From: Panacagrimonas sp041603235
GTDB taxonomy: Bacteria; Pseudomonadota; Gammaproteobacteria; Nevskiales; Nevskiaceae
Reading direction: 5' to 3'
Assembly (NCBI GenBank): GCA_041603235.1
Contig: JBFIES010000005.1
Location: 62,001 to 126,000, forward strand
DNA length: 64,000 nt
Below are positions 9,043 through 18,452 of the stretch, in pieces (within the stretch, counting starts at the first letter, position 1; every line of letters starts with the position of its first letter). Below the pieces are notes generated by a model. The model was not told the origin of the DNA. It did not search any database and saw nothing but the letters and a program-made list of their open reading frames with translations. The position numbers and the translations under genes are program-made.

Positions 9043-12000
9043 ATGAACGATCCCTCCGCCGTGACCAAGCTCGCGCCTTTCAAGCCAGCCCACAAGATCC
9101 GATTCATCACTGCCACATCTCTTTTTGATGGCCATGACGCCTCGATCAACATCATGCGACGGATCATTCAGGGATCTGGCGCGGAGGTCATCCATCTGGG
9201 GCATAACCGATCCGCGGGCGAAATCGTCAACGCGGCCCTGCAGGAAGATGCCCATGGCATCTGCATCACCTCCTATCAGGGCGGCCATATCGAATTCTTC
9301 AAGTACGTGGTTGACCTGCTGCGTCAGAACGGCGGCGAGAACATCAAGGTCTATGGTGGCGGCGGCGGTGTGATCGTCGGCAGCGAGATCAAGGAGTTGA
9401 TGGCTTACGGCGTCACGCGCATCTATTCTCCTGAAGACGGCGCCACCATGGGCCTGCAGGGCATGATCAACCATCTGCTGGAAACCAGCGATGCGGATCT
9501 GACCAAGGCCGCACCAAAAGCCGCCAAGGTGCAGGAAACCCTGGCCTCCGGCGACCGGCGCGAACTCGCGCGGATCATCACCGCGCTGGAGAACGGCAGC
9601 TATCCTCAAAACGTCGGCGTCGAGTTGATCGAGAAGGCCAAGGATCTGCCCGTTCCAGTTTTGGGCATCACCGGTACTGGCGGCGCTGGCAAGTCCTCCC
9701 TGACCGATGAACTGATCCTGCGCCTGCGTCTGGATCAGGAAGACCGGCTGAAAGTCGCGGTCATCTCCATTGATCCTTCCCGCAAACGAACCGGCGGCGC
9801 GCTGCTGGGAGATCGCATTCGCATGAATGCCATCGAGTCCACTGACCTCAACGGCAAGGTGTTCATGCGCTCGCTGGCCACCCGCGACACCGGCATGGAG
9901 ATCGCCGCGGCGCTGCCAGAGGTGATCGCCTCCTGCAAGCTCGCTGGCTTTGACCTGGTTATCGTCGAGACCTCGGGTATTGGCCAGGGTGATGCCGCCA
10001 TCGTGCCTTTCGTGGATCAGTCCCTGTATGTGATGACCCCCGAATTTGGCGCCGCAAGTCAGCTCGAAAAAATCGACATGCTCGACTTTGCCGACTTCGT
10101 GGCCATCAACAAGTTCGACCGCAAGGGCGCAGAAGACGCGCAACGCGACGTTGCCAAGCAGTACCAGCGCAACCGGGAACTGTTCACCCAGCGGCCCGAC
10201 ACCATGCCGGTCTACGGCACCATGGCTTCTCGCTTCAATGATGACGGCGTCACCGCGCTCTACCAGGCGCTGCTGCCCAAGCTCGCGGAGCGCGGTCTGC
10301 CTTTGCAGGACGGCAAGCTGCCCAAGGTGGAGGTCAAGGCCTCCAGCCGCAGCCGGGCCATCGTCCCGGCAGATCGTGTGCGCTATCTGGCCGAGATCAC
10401 GGATTCGGTTCGCGCCTACCACAAGGAGGTGGCTGCGCAGGCCCGTGTGGCGCGCGAACGTCAGTCTCTGCAAACGGCCAAGGCCCTGTTTGAAAAGGCC
10501 GGCAAACCCGTCGCCGGCTTCGATGAAATGGTTTCAGCCAAGGACGGCGAGCTGACCCCGCAGGCGCGCGCCCTGCTGAAGAAGTGGCCGGACGAACTCA
10601 AGCGCTACGAGCAGGACGAAGATGTCGTCAAGATTCGCGACAAGGAACTTCGCACCAAACTGACCAGCGAATCGCTGTCCGGAACCAAGGTGCGCAAGGT
10701 TTCCCTGCCGCGCTTCGAGGATGACGGCGAAGTGGTGCGCTTCCTGATGAAGGAAAACCTTCCGGGCTACTTCCCTTACACCGCCGGCGTGTTCCCGTTT
10801 AAACGCGAAGGTGAGGACCCCACCCGCATGTTTGCCGGTGAAGGCGATGCTTTCCGCACCAACCGTCGCTTCAAGCGCGTCTCGGAAGGCATGCCGGCGC
10901 ATCGTCTTTCCACGGCCTTTGACTCGGTCACCCTGTATGGCTGGGACCCCGATCTGCGACCCGACATCTACGGCAAGATCGGCAACTCCGGTGTGTCGAT
11001 CTGCTCGCTGGAAGACATGAAGGTGCTGTACTCGGGTTTTGACCTGTGTGCACCCACAACGTCGGTCTCCATGACCATCAATGGTCCGGCCCCCATGATT
11101 CTCGCCATGTTCATGAACACGGCGATCGATCAGCAGGTAGAGAAGTTCAAGGCTGAGAACGAGCGTGCCCCCAATGCCGAGGAACTCGCCAAGATCAAGG
11201 CGTTCACCTTGTCGACTGTGCGAGGCACCGTTCAGGCCGACATCCTCAAGGAAGATCAGGGCCAGAACACCTGCATCTTCAGCACGGAATTCGCGCTCAA
11301 GATGATGGGCGATATCCAGGAATACTTTGTCGAGAAGAAGGTCCGCAATTTCTACTCGGTCTCCATTTCTGGCTATCACATTGCCGAGGCCGGAGCCAAT
11401 CCGATCTCGCAGCTGGCGTTCACGCTGGCTAATGGTTTCACTTACGTCGAGTCCTATCTGGCTCGGGGCATGGACATTGATGACTTCGCGCCCAATCTGT
11501 CCTTCTTCTTCTCCAACGGCATGGACCCCGAGTACACGGTGATCGGCCGCGTGGCACGGCGCATCTGGGCCGTGGCAATGAAGAACAAGTACGGTGCCAA
11601 CGAGCGCAGCCAGAAGCTCAAATACCACGTGCAGACCTCGGGCCGCTCGTTGCACGCCCAGGAAATGAACTTCAACGACATCCGCACCACTTTGCAGGCC
11701 TTGCTGGCGATCAACGACAACTGCAATTCCCTTCACACCAATGCCTACGACGAGGCGATCACCACGCCGACCGAGGAATCCGTGCGTCGGGCGATGGCGA
11801 TCCAGCTCATCATCAACCGTGAGTTTGGCCTGGCCAAGAACGAGAACTCCTTGCAGGGCAGCTTCATCGTTGACGAGCTGACTGACCTGGTGGAAGAGGC
11901 GGTTCTGCGTGAGTTCGAGGCCATTGCCTCACGCGGTGGCGTACTCGGTGCGATGGAGACCGGCTACCAGCGCGGCAAGATTCAGGAAGAATCGATGCTT

Positions 12001-12321
12001 TATGAGCACCGCAAGCACGATGGTTCTCTGCCACTGATTGGCGTCAATACCTTCCGTAACCCGAAGGCGGATGACGAAGAGCAGGTGATCGAGCTGATGC
12101 GTTCTTCAGACGAAGAGAAGCAAAGCCAGCTCAAGCGGCTCAAGGAATTCCATGAGGGACATCAGTCGGAGCGCCCGGAAATGATCGAGCGTCTCAAGCA
12201 GGCCGTGATCGAGAACGGAAACACCTTCGAGGTCTTGATGGACGCCGTGCGCGTCTGCTCACTGGGCGAAATCACCCAGACCCTGTTTGAGGTCGGAGGC
12301 CGTTACCGCCGCAACATGTAG
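9043..12321 (+). CDS. icmF: Fused isobutyryl-CoA mutase (IcmF)
   Basis: 1092-residue coenzyme-B12 enzyme that interconverts isobutyryl-CoA and n-butyryl-CoA (some members also act on pivalyl- or isovaleryl-CoA). The domain order is the IcmF signature: N-terminal cobalamin-binding domain with the histidine loop DGHDAS (H31), central MeaB-like GTPase chaperone with Walker A GTGGAGKSS (about 211-219), then the mutase barrel (from about residue 575, FPYTAGVFPF and MFAGEGDAFRTNRRF). Length matches the family. It links branched-chain and straight-chain acyl-CoA pools and could serve the beta-oxidation modules nearby. A strong terminator follows. The nearby riboswitch-led B12 genes are consistent with cobalamin demand. 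Confidence 0.95.
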   Translation: MNDPSAVTKLAPFKPAHKIRFITATSLFDGHDASINIMRRIIQGSGAEVIHLGHNRSAGEIVNAALQEDAHGICITSYQGGHIEFFKYVVDLLRQNGGENIKVYGGGGGVIVGSEIKELMAYGVTRIYSPEDGATMGLQGMINHLLETSDADLTKAAPKAAKVQETLASGDRRELARIITALENGSYPQNVGVELIEKAKDLPVPVLGITGTGGAGKSSLTDELILRLRLDQEDRLKVAVISIDPSRKRTGGALLGDRIRMNAIESTDLNGKVFMRSLATRDTGMEIAAALPEVIASCKLAGFDLVIVETSGIGQGDAAIVPFVDQSLYVMTPEFGAASQLEKIDMLDFADFVAINKFDRKGAEDAQRDVAKQYQRNRELFTQRPDTMPVYGTMASRFNDDGVTALYQALLPKLAERGLPLQDGKLPKVEVKASSRSRAIVPADRVRYLAEITDSVRAYHKEVAAQARVARERQSLQTAKALFEKAGKPVAGFDEMVSAKDGELTPQARALLKKWPDELKRYEQDEDVVKIRDKELRTKLTSESLSGTKVRKVSLPRFEDDGEVVRFLMKENLPGYFPYTAGVFPFKREGEDPTRMFAGEGDAFRTNRRFKRVSEGMPAHRLSTAFDSVTLYGWDPDLRPDIYGKIGNSGVSICSLEDMKVLYSGFDLCAPTTSVSMTINGPAPMILAMFMNTAIDQQVEKFKAENERAPNAEELAKIKAFTLSTVRGTVQADILKEDQGQNTCIFSTEFALKMMGDIQEYFVEKKVRNFYSVSISGYHIAEAGANPISQLAFTLANGFTYVESYLARGMDIDDFAPNLSFFFSNGMDPEYTVIGRVARRIWAVAMKNKYGANERSQKLKYHVQTSGRSLHAQEMNFNDIRTTLQALLAINDNCNSLHTNAYDEAITTPTEESVRRAMAIQLIINREFGLAKNENSLQGSFIVDELTDLVEEAVLREFEAIASRGGVLGAMETGYQRGKIQEESMLYEHRKHDGSLPLIGVNTFRNPKADDEEQVIELMRSSDEEKQSQLKRLKEFHEGHQSERPEMIERLKQAVIENGNTFEVLMDAVRVCSLGEITQTLFEVGGRYRRNM

Positions 12322-12345
12322 GCCGGGGTGGTCACTGAGAGGCAA

Positions 12346-12378
12346 TAAAAAACGCGCCCTGAAAAGGGCGCGTTTTTT
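12346..12378 (+). terminator. Terminator after icmF
   Basis: A perfect 10-bp stem AACGCGCCCT / AGGGCGCGTT with a GAAA tetraloop, preceded by A-run and followed by T-run, so it can act on both strands. It separates icmF from the convergent HU-like gene. Confidence 0.93.
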
Positions 12379-12426
12379 GTTTCAGACTGAAGCTCAGGGC
12401 CCTCCAAAGAAGAACCCGAAGCTGAC

Positions 12427-12789
12427 TCAGGCTGCTGCGTCTTTCAACTTCTTCAGCGGGCGAATCTTGACCTTGATGCTGGCCGGCTTCGCTGCAAACC
12501 ACTGCTCTTCCTTGGTGAACGGGTTGATGCCCTTGCGACGCGGCTTGGCCGGCACCTTGGTTGAAGTAATCTTCAGAATGCCAGGGAGCACGAAAGCTCC
12601 GGCACCGCGCTTGCTGACAGAGCCAGCAACAGCGTTCTCAAGTGCAGCCATCACTGCGCGCACGTCCTTGGCGGCAACGCCGCTGTTCTCGGCAATGTTG
12701 GCAACCAGTGCGGACTTGCTCAGCACTTCCTTGATGGCCTTGGGAGCCTTGGGTGCGGCCTTTGCTACGGCTTTCTTCGATTTGGGCAT
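12427..12789 (-). CDS. HU-family DNA-binding protein with basic N-terminal tail
   Basis: 120-residue nucleoid protein. The core (about residues 22-110) is HU/IHF-like: helical N-terminal half (KEVLSKSALVANIAENSG) and a beta-arm region (AFVLPGILKITSTKVPAKPRRKGINPFTKEE). A Lys/Ala/Pro tail of about 20 residues precedes the HU core (PKSKKAVAKAAPKAPK), resembling histone-H1-like tails. The start at 12789 gives a sensible tail; starts at 12801 or 12870 are in frame but add unlikely sequence. It is single and convergent to icmF. The likely role is DNA compaction or bending; whether it is a main or accessory HU is unknown. Confidence 0.82.
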   Translation of the reverse strand: MPKSKKAVAKAAPKAPKAIKEVLSKSALVANIAENSGVAAKDVRAVMAALENAVAGSVSKRGAGAFVLPGILKITSTKVPAKPRRKGINPFTKEEQWFAAKPASIKVKIRPLKKLKDAAA

Positions 12790-13223
12790 GTGTGATCTCA
12801 TGGTTGTTGGAAGACAAAAATTTTTCCGAAGGCGTCTTCGGAATGCGGAATGTAGGGCATGCGTTGCCACATGCCAAGCACCTCAAAGTGCGAATACCCC
12901 TTGTTTGGCAGGGTTTCGTGCGATGCCTGCGGCGAACATGCTGCGTATACCGCAGAAAATCCCCGGAACGAATCCCCCGGCATGACCCCATCGTGCAGGG
13001 CTCTGTGCGGATTGAGTTGCAGAAAACCCTGAAAAACAAGCGCTTTTGGTGTGTTTCAGGGCGGCGCGCTGAACAGGGGTGTGTGTCAAGGGGCGCGCGC
13101 ACAGGAGGGGAAGGGCGCAGAAGGGAACTGTGATTGAGGGCGCGCCCGACCCTGGGCCTAAGTCTGAAAAAGAGCTGGCAGTGTGGCGAGCCTGCGCATT
13201 GGATAGCACATGCGCGCTATTTC
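12790..13223 (-). other. 434-bp region upstream of the HU-like gene
   Basis: No credible gene. It must contain the promoter of the minus-strand HU-like gene. A long stem CCCTGAAA (13027-13034) / TTTCAGGG (13054-13061) with further ACA/TGT pairing inside could be a terminator for the upstream MaoC gene or a leader structure. Short overlapping reading frames on both strands lack ribosome-binding sites and resemble nothing. Confidence 0.45.
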
Positions 13224-14081
13224 TCAGTCGGTGATGCGCACACTGCCTCGGTCAAGGACAACAAGTTCACGTTCCACGCTGAACGATCTGAAGCGATAGC
13301 AGCCACCCTCTTGCCGCCAGAATTCGGTTCGTATTGTCTCGCCCGGATAGACCGGTTTGGTAAAGCGAGCGCTCATGCTGCGCAGTCGGCTTGCATCTCC
13401 GTCGCACAGCACCTTGACCAGACTCTGGCAGGCAACGCCATAGGTACACAGCCCCTGAAGGATGGGTTTTTCGAAGCCTGCCTTCTGCGCAACAGCCGGG
13501 TCCGCATGCAAGGGGTTGTAGTCGCCGCTCAGGCGGTAGATCAGCGCCGAAATGTCCAGAGTCGGCATGTCGATCTGCCCGCTTGCTGCTTCATCTGGCA
13601 CTGGCTCCGGTGCGGGTGCAACGGTGCCCCAATTACCGCAACCTCCATCACCTCTGAGGAAGTAGGTGCTGCGTACCGAACCGATCAGTTCATCGGTATC
13701 GCTGCTGTGCAGGTTCTTCTCCAGATACAGCATCGCGCCCTTCTCTGCGCCCTTGTCCGCGATGCCCGTGATGCGAAATTTTCCGACCAGATGTCCCTGC
13801 GCTGGAAGTGGCTTTTGAAGCTCAAAGGATTGCTCCGCGTGAAGCAGCTTTACCCATTTGATCTCAAGCCCTGGCTCTGTAAGCCATGGGCCGGGATGTG
13901 CCAGCACGCAGGAGAAGGACGGCAGGGCGAGCAGGTCCTTCTCATAGACCAGTCGTAGCTGACGTGCATCGGCAGGATCATCGCAGGCGCCGACGCCCAG
14001 CGCGTAGAGAATGGTGTCGCGATGGGTGTAGTCAGCCTGAATATCAGGAAAGACCTTGGATAGAAGTTTGTCTTTGTTCAT
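13224..14081 (-). CDS. MaoC-like enoyl-CoA hydratase (hydratase-2 type)
   Basis: 285-residue double-hotdog protein like the hydratase-2 part of peroxisomal MFE-2. It is expected to hydrate trans-2-enoyl-CoA to the (R)-3-hydroxyacyl-CoA. The hydratase-2 motif is visible in the second half as YRLSGDYNPLHADP (about residues 188-201), containing the catalytic Asp/His pair, and FEKPILQGLCTYG follows. The N-terminal half is a degenerate hotdog fold used for substrate length. It is the last gene of a minus-strand group with MarR and acyl-CoA synthetase, so it probably works on the CoA ester made by that synthetase. Confidence 0.9.
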   Translation of the reverse strand: MNKDKLLSKVFPDIQADYTHRDTILYALGVGACDDPADARQLRLVYEKDLLALPSFSCVLAHPGPWLTEPGLEIKWVKLLHAEQSFELQKPLPAQGHLVGKFRITGIADKGAEKGAMLYLEKNLHSSDTDELIGSVRSTYFLRGDGGCGNWGTVAPAPEPVPDEAASGQIDMPTLDISALIYRLSGDYNPLHADPAVAQKAGFEKPILQGLCTYGVACQSLVKVLCDGDASRLRSMSARFTKPVYPGETIRTEFWRQEGGCYRFRSFSVERELVVLDRGSVRITD

Positions 14082-14136
14082 GGCGTGGTTCAGCGTGAAT
14101 GAGCCAGAAGGCGAGCAGCTTTTCTTCAGGCGGGCG

Positions 14137-14616
14137 TCAAGACTTGCTGCGCGGAGAATTGGACGATGGCACGGCGTCCATCTCCTTGAGGTTGTGCTTC
14201 ATTTTGCTGAGGATGCTGATCAGCTGCGATTCTTCCTCAGCGCTGATGCCCTTCATGATTTCCTGATTGATGCCGACGGCAATCACTTCGAGCTTTGCGA
14301 GCAGGGCTTTTCCCTTACGCGACATCAGCACCCGCTTCGCTCTGCGGTCCTGTGCATCGGGAACGCGTTCGACCAGTTCGTTCTCTTCCAGTCGATCTAC
14401 AAGACCACCCAGAGTCACCTTGCCCACGTCCAGAAGCCGCGCCAGTTCGATCTGCGAAAAACCTTCCTGGCCGCCGCGCGAAAGATTGGTCAGTACCCAC
14501 CACTGTGATCGGGTAATGCCATGCGAACGCAGGCGTTGATCGACCACGGTGCGTCGTAGCCGGGATGCGTCATGGATCAGAAATCCCGCACGAAAAGGTG
14601 CTTTCTTGTTTGCCAC
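14137..14616 (-). CDS. MarR-family transcriptional regulator
   Basis: 159-residue winged-helix regulator. The recognition region (FSQIELARLLDVGKVTLGGLVDRLEENELVERVPDAQDRRAKRVLMSRKGKALL) has the standard MarR order of helix-turn-helix and DxRD/K wing. A GTG at 14616 with AAGG nine bases upstream is preferred; an in-frame TTG at 14640 is possible. It sits between the acyl-CoA synthetase and the MaoC hydratase on the same strand, and the short palindrome at 14641-14653 is a candidate operator. Family members often respond to aromatic or fatty acids or their CoA esters. Confidence 0.88.
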   Translation of the reverse strand: MANKKAPFRAGFLIHDASRLRRTVVDQRLRSHGITRSQWWVLTNLSRGGQEGFSQIELARLLDVGKVTLGGLVDRLEENELVERVPDAQDRRAKRVLMSRKGKALLAKLEVIAVGINQEIMKGISAEEESQLISILSKMKHNLKEMDAVPSSNSPRSKS

Positions 14617-14640
14617 GCGTTTGCGCCTTCGCAATGTCAA

Positions 14641-14653
14641 TAACAGTATGTTA
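14641..14653. promoter_or_regulatory. TAACA-GTA-TGTTA palindrome, candidate MarR site
   Basis: Perfect 5-bp arms around three central bases, in the 63-87-bp gap directly upstream of the marR gene. Size and position fit a small MarR-type operator for autoregulation. No binding evidence can be seen in the sequence itself. Confidence 0.4.
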
Positions 14654-14703
14654 CCGAACTATCTCGATGGGAGCGATGTCCCTGTAAATCTGGAGCGTGT
14701 CAT

Positions 14704-16272
14704 TCAGGAAAAACGTTCGCGCAGAAGATGCTTGAGCAATTTGCCGGATTCGTTGCGCGGCAGCTGATCGACAAACTCGACCGAGCGCGGGCATTTGATT
14801 GCGGACAAGTGTGAGCGACAAAAGCTGATGATGTCGCGCTCCATTGCAACAGGGTCCGCTACCGGCAACAGCATCGGCACAATCAGAGCTTTGACTTCTT
14901 CGCCGAACTCTTCGTGCGCAACGCCTATAACGGCAACATCGGAAACCTCGGGGTGCGTCATCAGCAGGTTCTCGGCTTCCTGCGGATAAATATTCACCCC
15001 GCCGGAAATGATCATGTTCGAGGCGCGATCGGTCAGGTAAAGATATCCCTCGTCGTCAAGATAGCCCACGTCGCCCAGTGTGCCCCAGCCGTCCTCAGTA
15101 ATGGCCCCGCGCGTTTTCTCCGGGTCCTTGAAATACTCGAATCGATGTCCGTTGTTCATGTAGATCAAGCCGGGCTCGAAGCTCTGCGCGGGCTGGCCGT
15201 TCTCGCCCACGATGCGGATCGAGCAGCCCGCTGCAGGCTTCCCAACTGAACCTTTGTGCGCAAGCCATTGCTCCGAGTTGATCATGGTGTGGCCGAAGGC
15301 TTCTGTGCCGCCATAAAGCTCTTCCACAATTGGCCCCCACCACTCGATGATCTGTTCCTTGATGGCAACCGGACAAGGTGCGCCCAGGTGCAACACGCAT
15401 TGCAGACTGGATAGGTCGCTTGTCCTGCGCTGAGTCTCCGGCAGCCTCAGCATGCGGATCATCATGGTGGGAACCAGTAATGCGAAATTGACCTTGTATC
15501 GTTCAATGGTTTGCAAGCTCTGCAGCGCATCGAACTTCCTGCAGGAAATGAAGGTGCCGCCACAGCGCAGCACGCTCATCATGAAACGACCGGGTGCGGC
15601 GTGATACATCGGGCCCGGGGCATACAGGACCGTTTCCGAAGTCAGCGGATAGCGCGATCGCAACATGGCCAGGCGTCTCGGCGGAACCTCTGGCGCCTCA
15701 CTGCTGAGCGTGCTTCGCACGCCTTTGGGGCGTCCGGTAGTGCCCGATGAGTAGAGCATGGAGGGGCCGCGGACGCGCCCGGCGAGGGGGCGGGCCGGCA
15801 TCTCCTGTAGCGCGCACTCATACGAAATGAACGGGGCGCTGGGATTCTCTCCGTCCACCATCAGGAAACGACGCTTCTCTCCCGAAACGAGTGGCGACAA
15901 TGTCCGTGCAAGGTCGGCCGCCAATGACGCAAGCCTTGCTGAGCTGATCAGTAATCTTGCCTCGCTGTTCTCCACGATATACGCGGCGTCCGCGAGGCTG
16001 GACTGACTACTGATGCAGGCATAGTGAAGTCCGGAGTTCTTGGCCGCCCAGCACAGCTCGGCGTAGCGGACATGGTTTTCCATGAGCAGGGCGATGGTGT
16101 CGCCCTGCTGCAGGCCCAGATGCTTGAACAACTGGGCGGCGCGATCCGCGTTGGCTACCAGTTCGCCGTAACTCAGGCTCTCATCGCAATCGGCCATGCG
16201 AATGGCAACCCGTTTCGGATCAGACTGCGCGTGGTGCCGTGGGTGCAGAGTCTCGTCGTCGCTGCTGCTCAT
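14704..16272 (-). CDS. Acyl-CoA synthetase (AMP-forming)
   Basis: 522-residue ANL-superfamily ligase that activates a carboxylic acid to its CoA thioester through an acyl-adenylate. Core motifs are intact: P-loop LYSSGTTGRPKGV (about residues 173-185), A5 ELYGGTEAFG, the hinge region GDVGYLDDEGYLYLTDR with ISGGVNIYP, and the C-terminal catalytic lysine region PRNESGKLLK. Substrate cannot be read from sequence; the family includes fatty, bile-acid and aromatic acid ligases. It is first in a minus-strand group with MarR and MaoC hydratase, indicating an inducible activation-plus-hydration step. Confidence 0.92.
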   Translation of the reverse strand: MSSSDDETLHPRHHAQSDPKRVAIRMADCDESLSYGELVANADRAAQLFKHLGLQQGDTIALLMENHVRYAELCWAAKNSGLHYACISSQSSLADAAYIVENSEARLLISSARLASLAADLARTLSPLVSGEKRRFLMVDGENPSAPFISYECALQEMPARPLAGRVRGPSMLYSSGTTGRPKGVRSTLSSEAPEVPPRRLAMLRSRYPLTSETVLYAPGPMYHAAPGRFMMSVLRCGGTFISCRKFDALQSLQTIERYKVNFALLVPTMMIRMLRLPETQRRTSDLSSLQCVLHLGAPCPVAIKEQIIEWWGPIVEELYGGTEAFGHTMINSEQWLAHKGSVGKPAAGCSIRIVGENGQPAQSFEPGLIYMNNGHRFEYFKDPEKTRGAITEDGWGTLGDVGYLDDEGYLYLTDRASNMIISGGVNIYPQEAENLLMTHPEVSDVAVIGVAHEEFGEEVKALIVPMLLPVADPVAMERDIISFCRSHLSAIKCPRSVEFVDQLPRNESGKLLKHLLRERFS

Positions 16273-16672
16273 GCGATGGGGGCGGGTGAACTGACCATCA
16301 ATATAGTCGGCCTCGACGGGTGGGGCAGCAAGACATCGGTCGGCAGGTAGGAAATGGCTTTCCTGATCAGGGTCAGGTGGCGCCCGGCCAGAAGCCGGAT
16401 ATACGGCCCCGGGTACCTGCAGTTGATGAGGGGCGAATCACCTGTAGTGCAGAGAAATCTGGCCCAATCTGGTCTTTGGATCAGCATTATCTGCAGATAC
16501 ATAGCGCTATCAGTTGGACACTATGCAAGAATTACGGGATTGCAAATTACAGAATCACGTGGCGAGTGCCGGATGCCCAAGTTGAACCCAGTTGGATCAG
16601 GCAGGAACCCAGTGATCAGGCGCGGCACTAAAATTGCCGCAGCAAGGGGTGGGGCAGATTGAGCGTGGATTG
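16273..16672. other. 400-bp divergent intergenic region
   Basis: Lies between the minus-strand acyl-CoA synthetase and the plus-strand REC-GGDEF-EAL gene. No gene could be supported: overlapping frames of about 70-110 codons lack ribosome-binding sites and known domains. It should hold the promoters of both flanking genes; no clear -35/-10 pair or RNA structure was identified. Confidence 0.5.
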
Positions 16673-18451
16673 GTGAGCAAGCCAGGAATCCTTATCGTTG
16701 ACGATGTTCCCGAAAACGCGAACGCGCTTCGGGATGCCCTGTCGCCCGAATTTGAAGTATCCATTTGCGTTGATGGTCAGGATGCCTGGAACCAGGTGTT
16801 GCTCGAGCCGCCTTCACTGATTCTGCTCAAGTTCTGGTTGCCCGGTGCTGATGGGCTGAGTCTGTGCCGGCGACTTCGCGCGAACCGGCGGACAAATCAG
16901 GTGCCGATTATTCTGATTGGAGCGGTCCTTGATCCTTCAGCGCAGGCGCGTGCCTTGCTGGCCGGTGCCTCGGATATCCTGACGGGGCCAGTATCGGCAG
17001 AGCTTCTTCGGACGCGTGTCCGCGCTCAGTTGGCGCTGCAAGACCAGAGTCAGCATCTGGCCAGTTTGGTCGAGCAACGTACCCGCGCGCTGACTGAGGA
17101 AATGGCCAAGCGCAATGAGACCATCAAACGCATCAAGTATCAGCATCACTACAGCGCGCTCACCGGTCTGCCCAACAGCCGTTTCCTGAGCAAGCGCATC
17201 AAAGAGGCGGCGAGCAGCGGTAGCCCTGGCTTCGCCGTGATCCATCTGGATATTGATCGGTTCAGCGGCATCAATGACGCCATGGGACCTCAGTTTGGTG
17301 ACGAGTTGCTGAGACTGATCGCCAAGCGACTGGCCAATGGCATGGTGCGCCAGGATGTCCTGGGACATATCGGCGGCGATATGTTCGCCGTTCTGGTGCA
17401 CGCTCAGTCAGGCGCGGCAGATCTGCCCCGACTCGCAGCGGCACGTGTGGAACATTTGCTCAGGCTGGCCGCGGGAAATATCGAGTTGCTGGGAGAGTCG
17501 GTCAATGTAGAGATCAGCGCTGGCGTGGCGCTGGCGCCCCAGGATGGAGACACCGCGGAGCTGTTGCTTAAGAACGCGACGGCCGCTGCCGCTGCGGCGA
17601 AGGAAGAGATGGCGACGCGCCTGTGCTTTTATCGCAAGGAAATGAATTCGCGTTCGCGTGACCTGCTCAACATGGAAGTGCAGTTTCGCGCCGCGCTGGA
17701 CGCTCGGCTGATCAAGCCCTGGTATCAACCCAAGGTATGTAACGAATCGCTGAGAATCCTCGGTGCTGAATCCCTGGCTCGCTGGGCGGGACCGGATGGA
17801 AGGCTTATCAGCCCGTCCGATTTCATTCCGCTGGCAGAAAACCTGGGTCTTACGTACCGGCTGATGGAGATCATCCTGCATCAGACCTGTCTTGATGGCG
17901 CTGCTTGGATCAAGCGCTACGGTGATCACCTGAAGTTTGCGGTCAACCTGTCTGCTGCCGATTTTCAATACCCCGGCCTGCTTGATGATTTACGCGCGGT
18001 CCTGGCTGATACCGGCATGCCGGCGAAGAATCTCGAGCTGGAAGTGACCGAGCAGGCCATGGTGCGCGATCAGGGTGCGGCAGCAGAACAGATCGCTGCC
18101 ATTCGTGGCATGGGCATTTCTGTGGGGCTGGATGATTTCGGCACCGGCTATTCCTCGTTGTCCTATCTCAAGCGTTTCCCCATCGATACGCTCAAGATTG
18201 ACCAGTCCTTCGTGCGCGAGATCGGGCGCGACCAGCGCGGAGATGCTGTGCTGCGCACCATCGCTGACCTGTCCAAACATCTGGGCACCTCATGCATTGC
18301 CGAAGGCGTCGAGACTGTCGAGCAGTACCGGGTCATTACCGGGTTGGGCGCCGCGATTACACAGGGCTGGTTGTTCAGTCCTGCAATCGATGCAGAGAAG
18401 TTCGAGAAGCTGCTCGGCGGCCCCAAATTCTGTCTGCCGGTTGCCGCCTGA
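16673..18451 (+). CDS. REC-GGDEF-EAL protein, probable c-di-GMP phosphodiesterase
   Basis: 592 residues from GTG 16673. REC domain (5-120): the acidic pair D10/D11 is kept, but the phosphoacceptor Asp is Lys53 (LILLKFWLPG) and the conserved Lys is Gly105, so phosphorylation is unlikely. GGDEF domain (about 150-325): signature is GGDMF (234-238), predicted inactive as a cyclase. EAL domain (about 345-585): ESL (E366), NLS, EVTE, DDFGTG, LKID, AEGVET and TQGW are all present, so c-di-GMP hydrolysis looks possible. The GGDEF part could bind GTP as an allosteric site. It stands alone, facing cobQ tail to tail with one base between stops. Confidence 0.9.
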   Translation: MSKPGILIVDDVPENANALRDALSPEFEVSICVDGQDAWNQVLLEPPSLILLKFWLPGADGLSLCRRLRANRRTNQVPIILIGAVLDPSAQARALLAGASDILTGPVSAELLRTRVRAQLALQDQSQHLASLVEQRTRALTEEMAKRNETIKRIKYQHHYSALTGLPNSRFLSKRIKEAASSGSPGFAVIHLDIDRFSGINDAMGPQFGDELLRLIAKRLANGMVRQDVLGHIGGDMFAVLVHAQSGAADLPRLAAARVEHLLRLAAGNIELLGESVNVEISAGVALAPQDGDTAELLLKNATAAAAAAKEEMATRLCFYRKEMNSRSRDLLNMEVQFRAALDARLIKPWYQPKVCNESLRILGAESLARWAGPDGRLISPSDFIPLAENLGLTYRLMEIILHQTCLDGAAWIKRYGDHLKFAVNLSAADFQYPGLLDDLRAVLADTGMPAKNLELEVTEQAMVRDQGAAAEQIAAIRGMGISVGLDDFGTGYSSLSYLKRFPIDTLKIDQSFVREIGRDQRGDAVLRTIADLSKHLGTSCIAEGVETVEQYRVITGLGAAITQGWLFSPAIDAEKFEKLLGGPKFCLPVAA

Positions 18452-18452
18452 G

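Noticed and set aside
8956..10473. 505-codon minus-strand frame opposite icmF
   Set aside because: Antisense shadow over the well-conserved B12 and GTPase domains of icmF.
10534..11736. 400-codon minus-strand frame opposite icmF
   Set aside because: Antisense shadow of the mutase domain.
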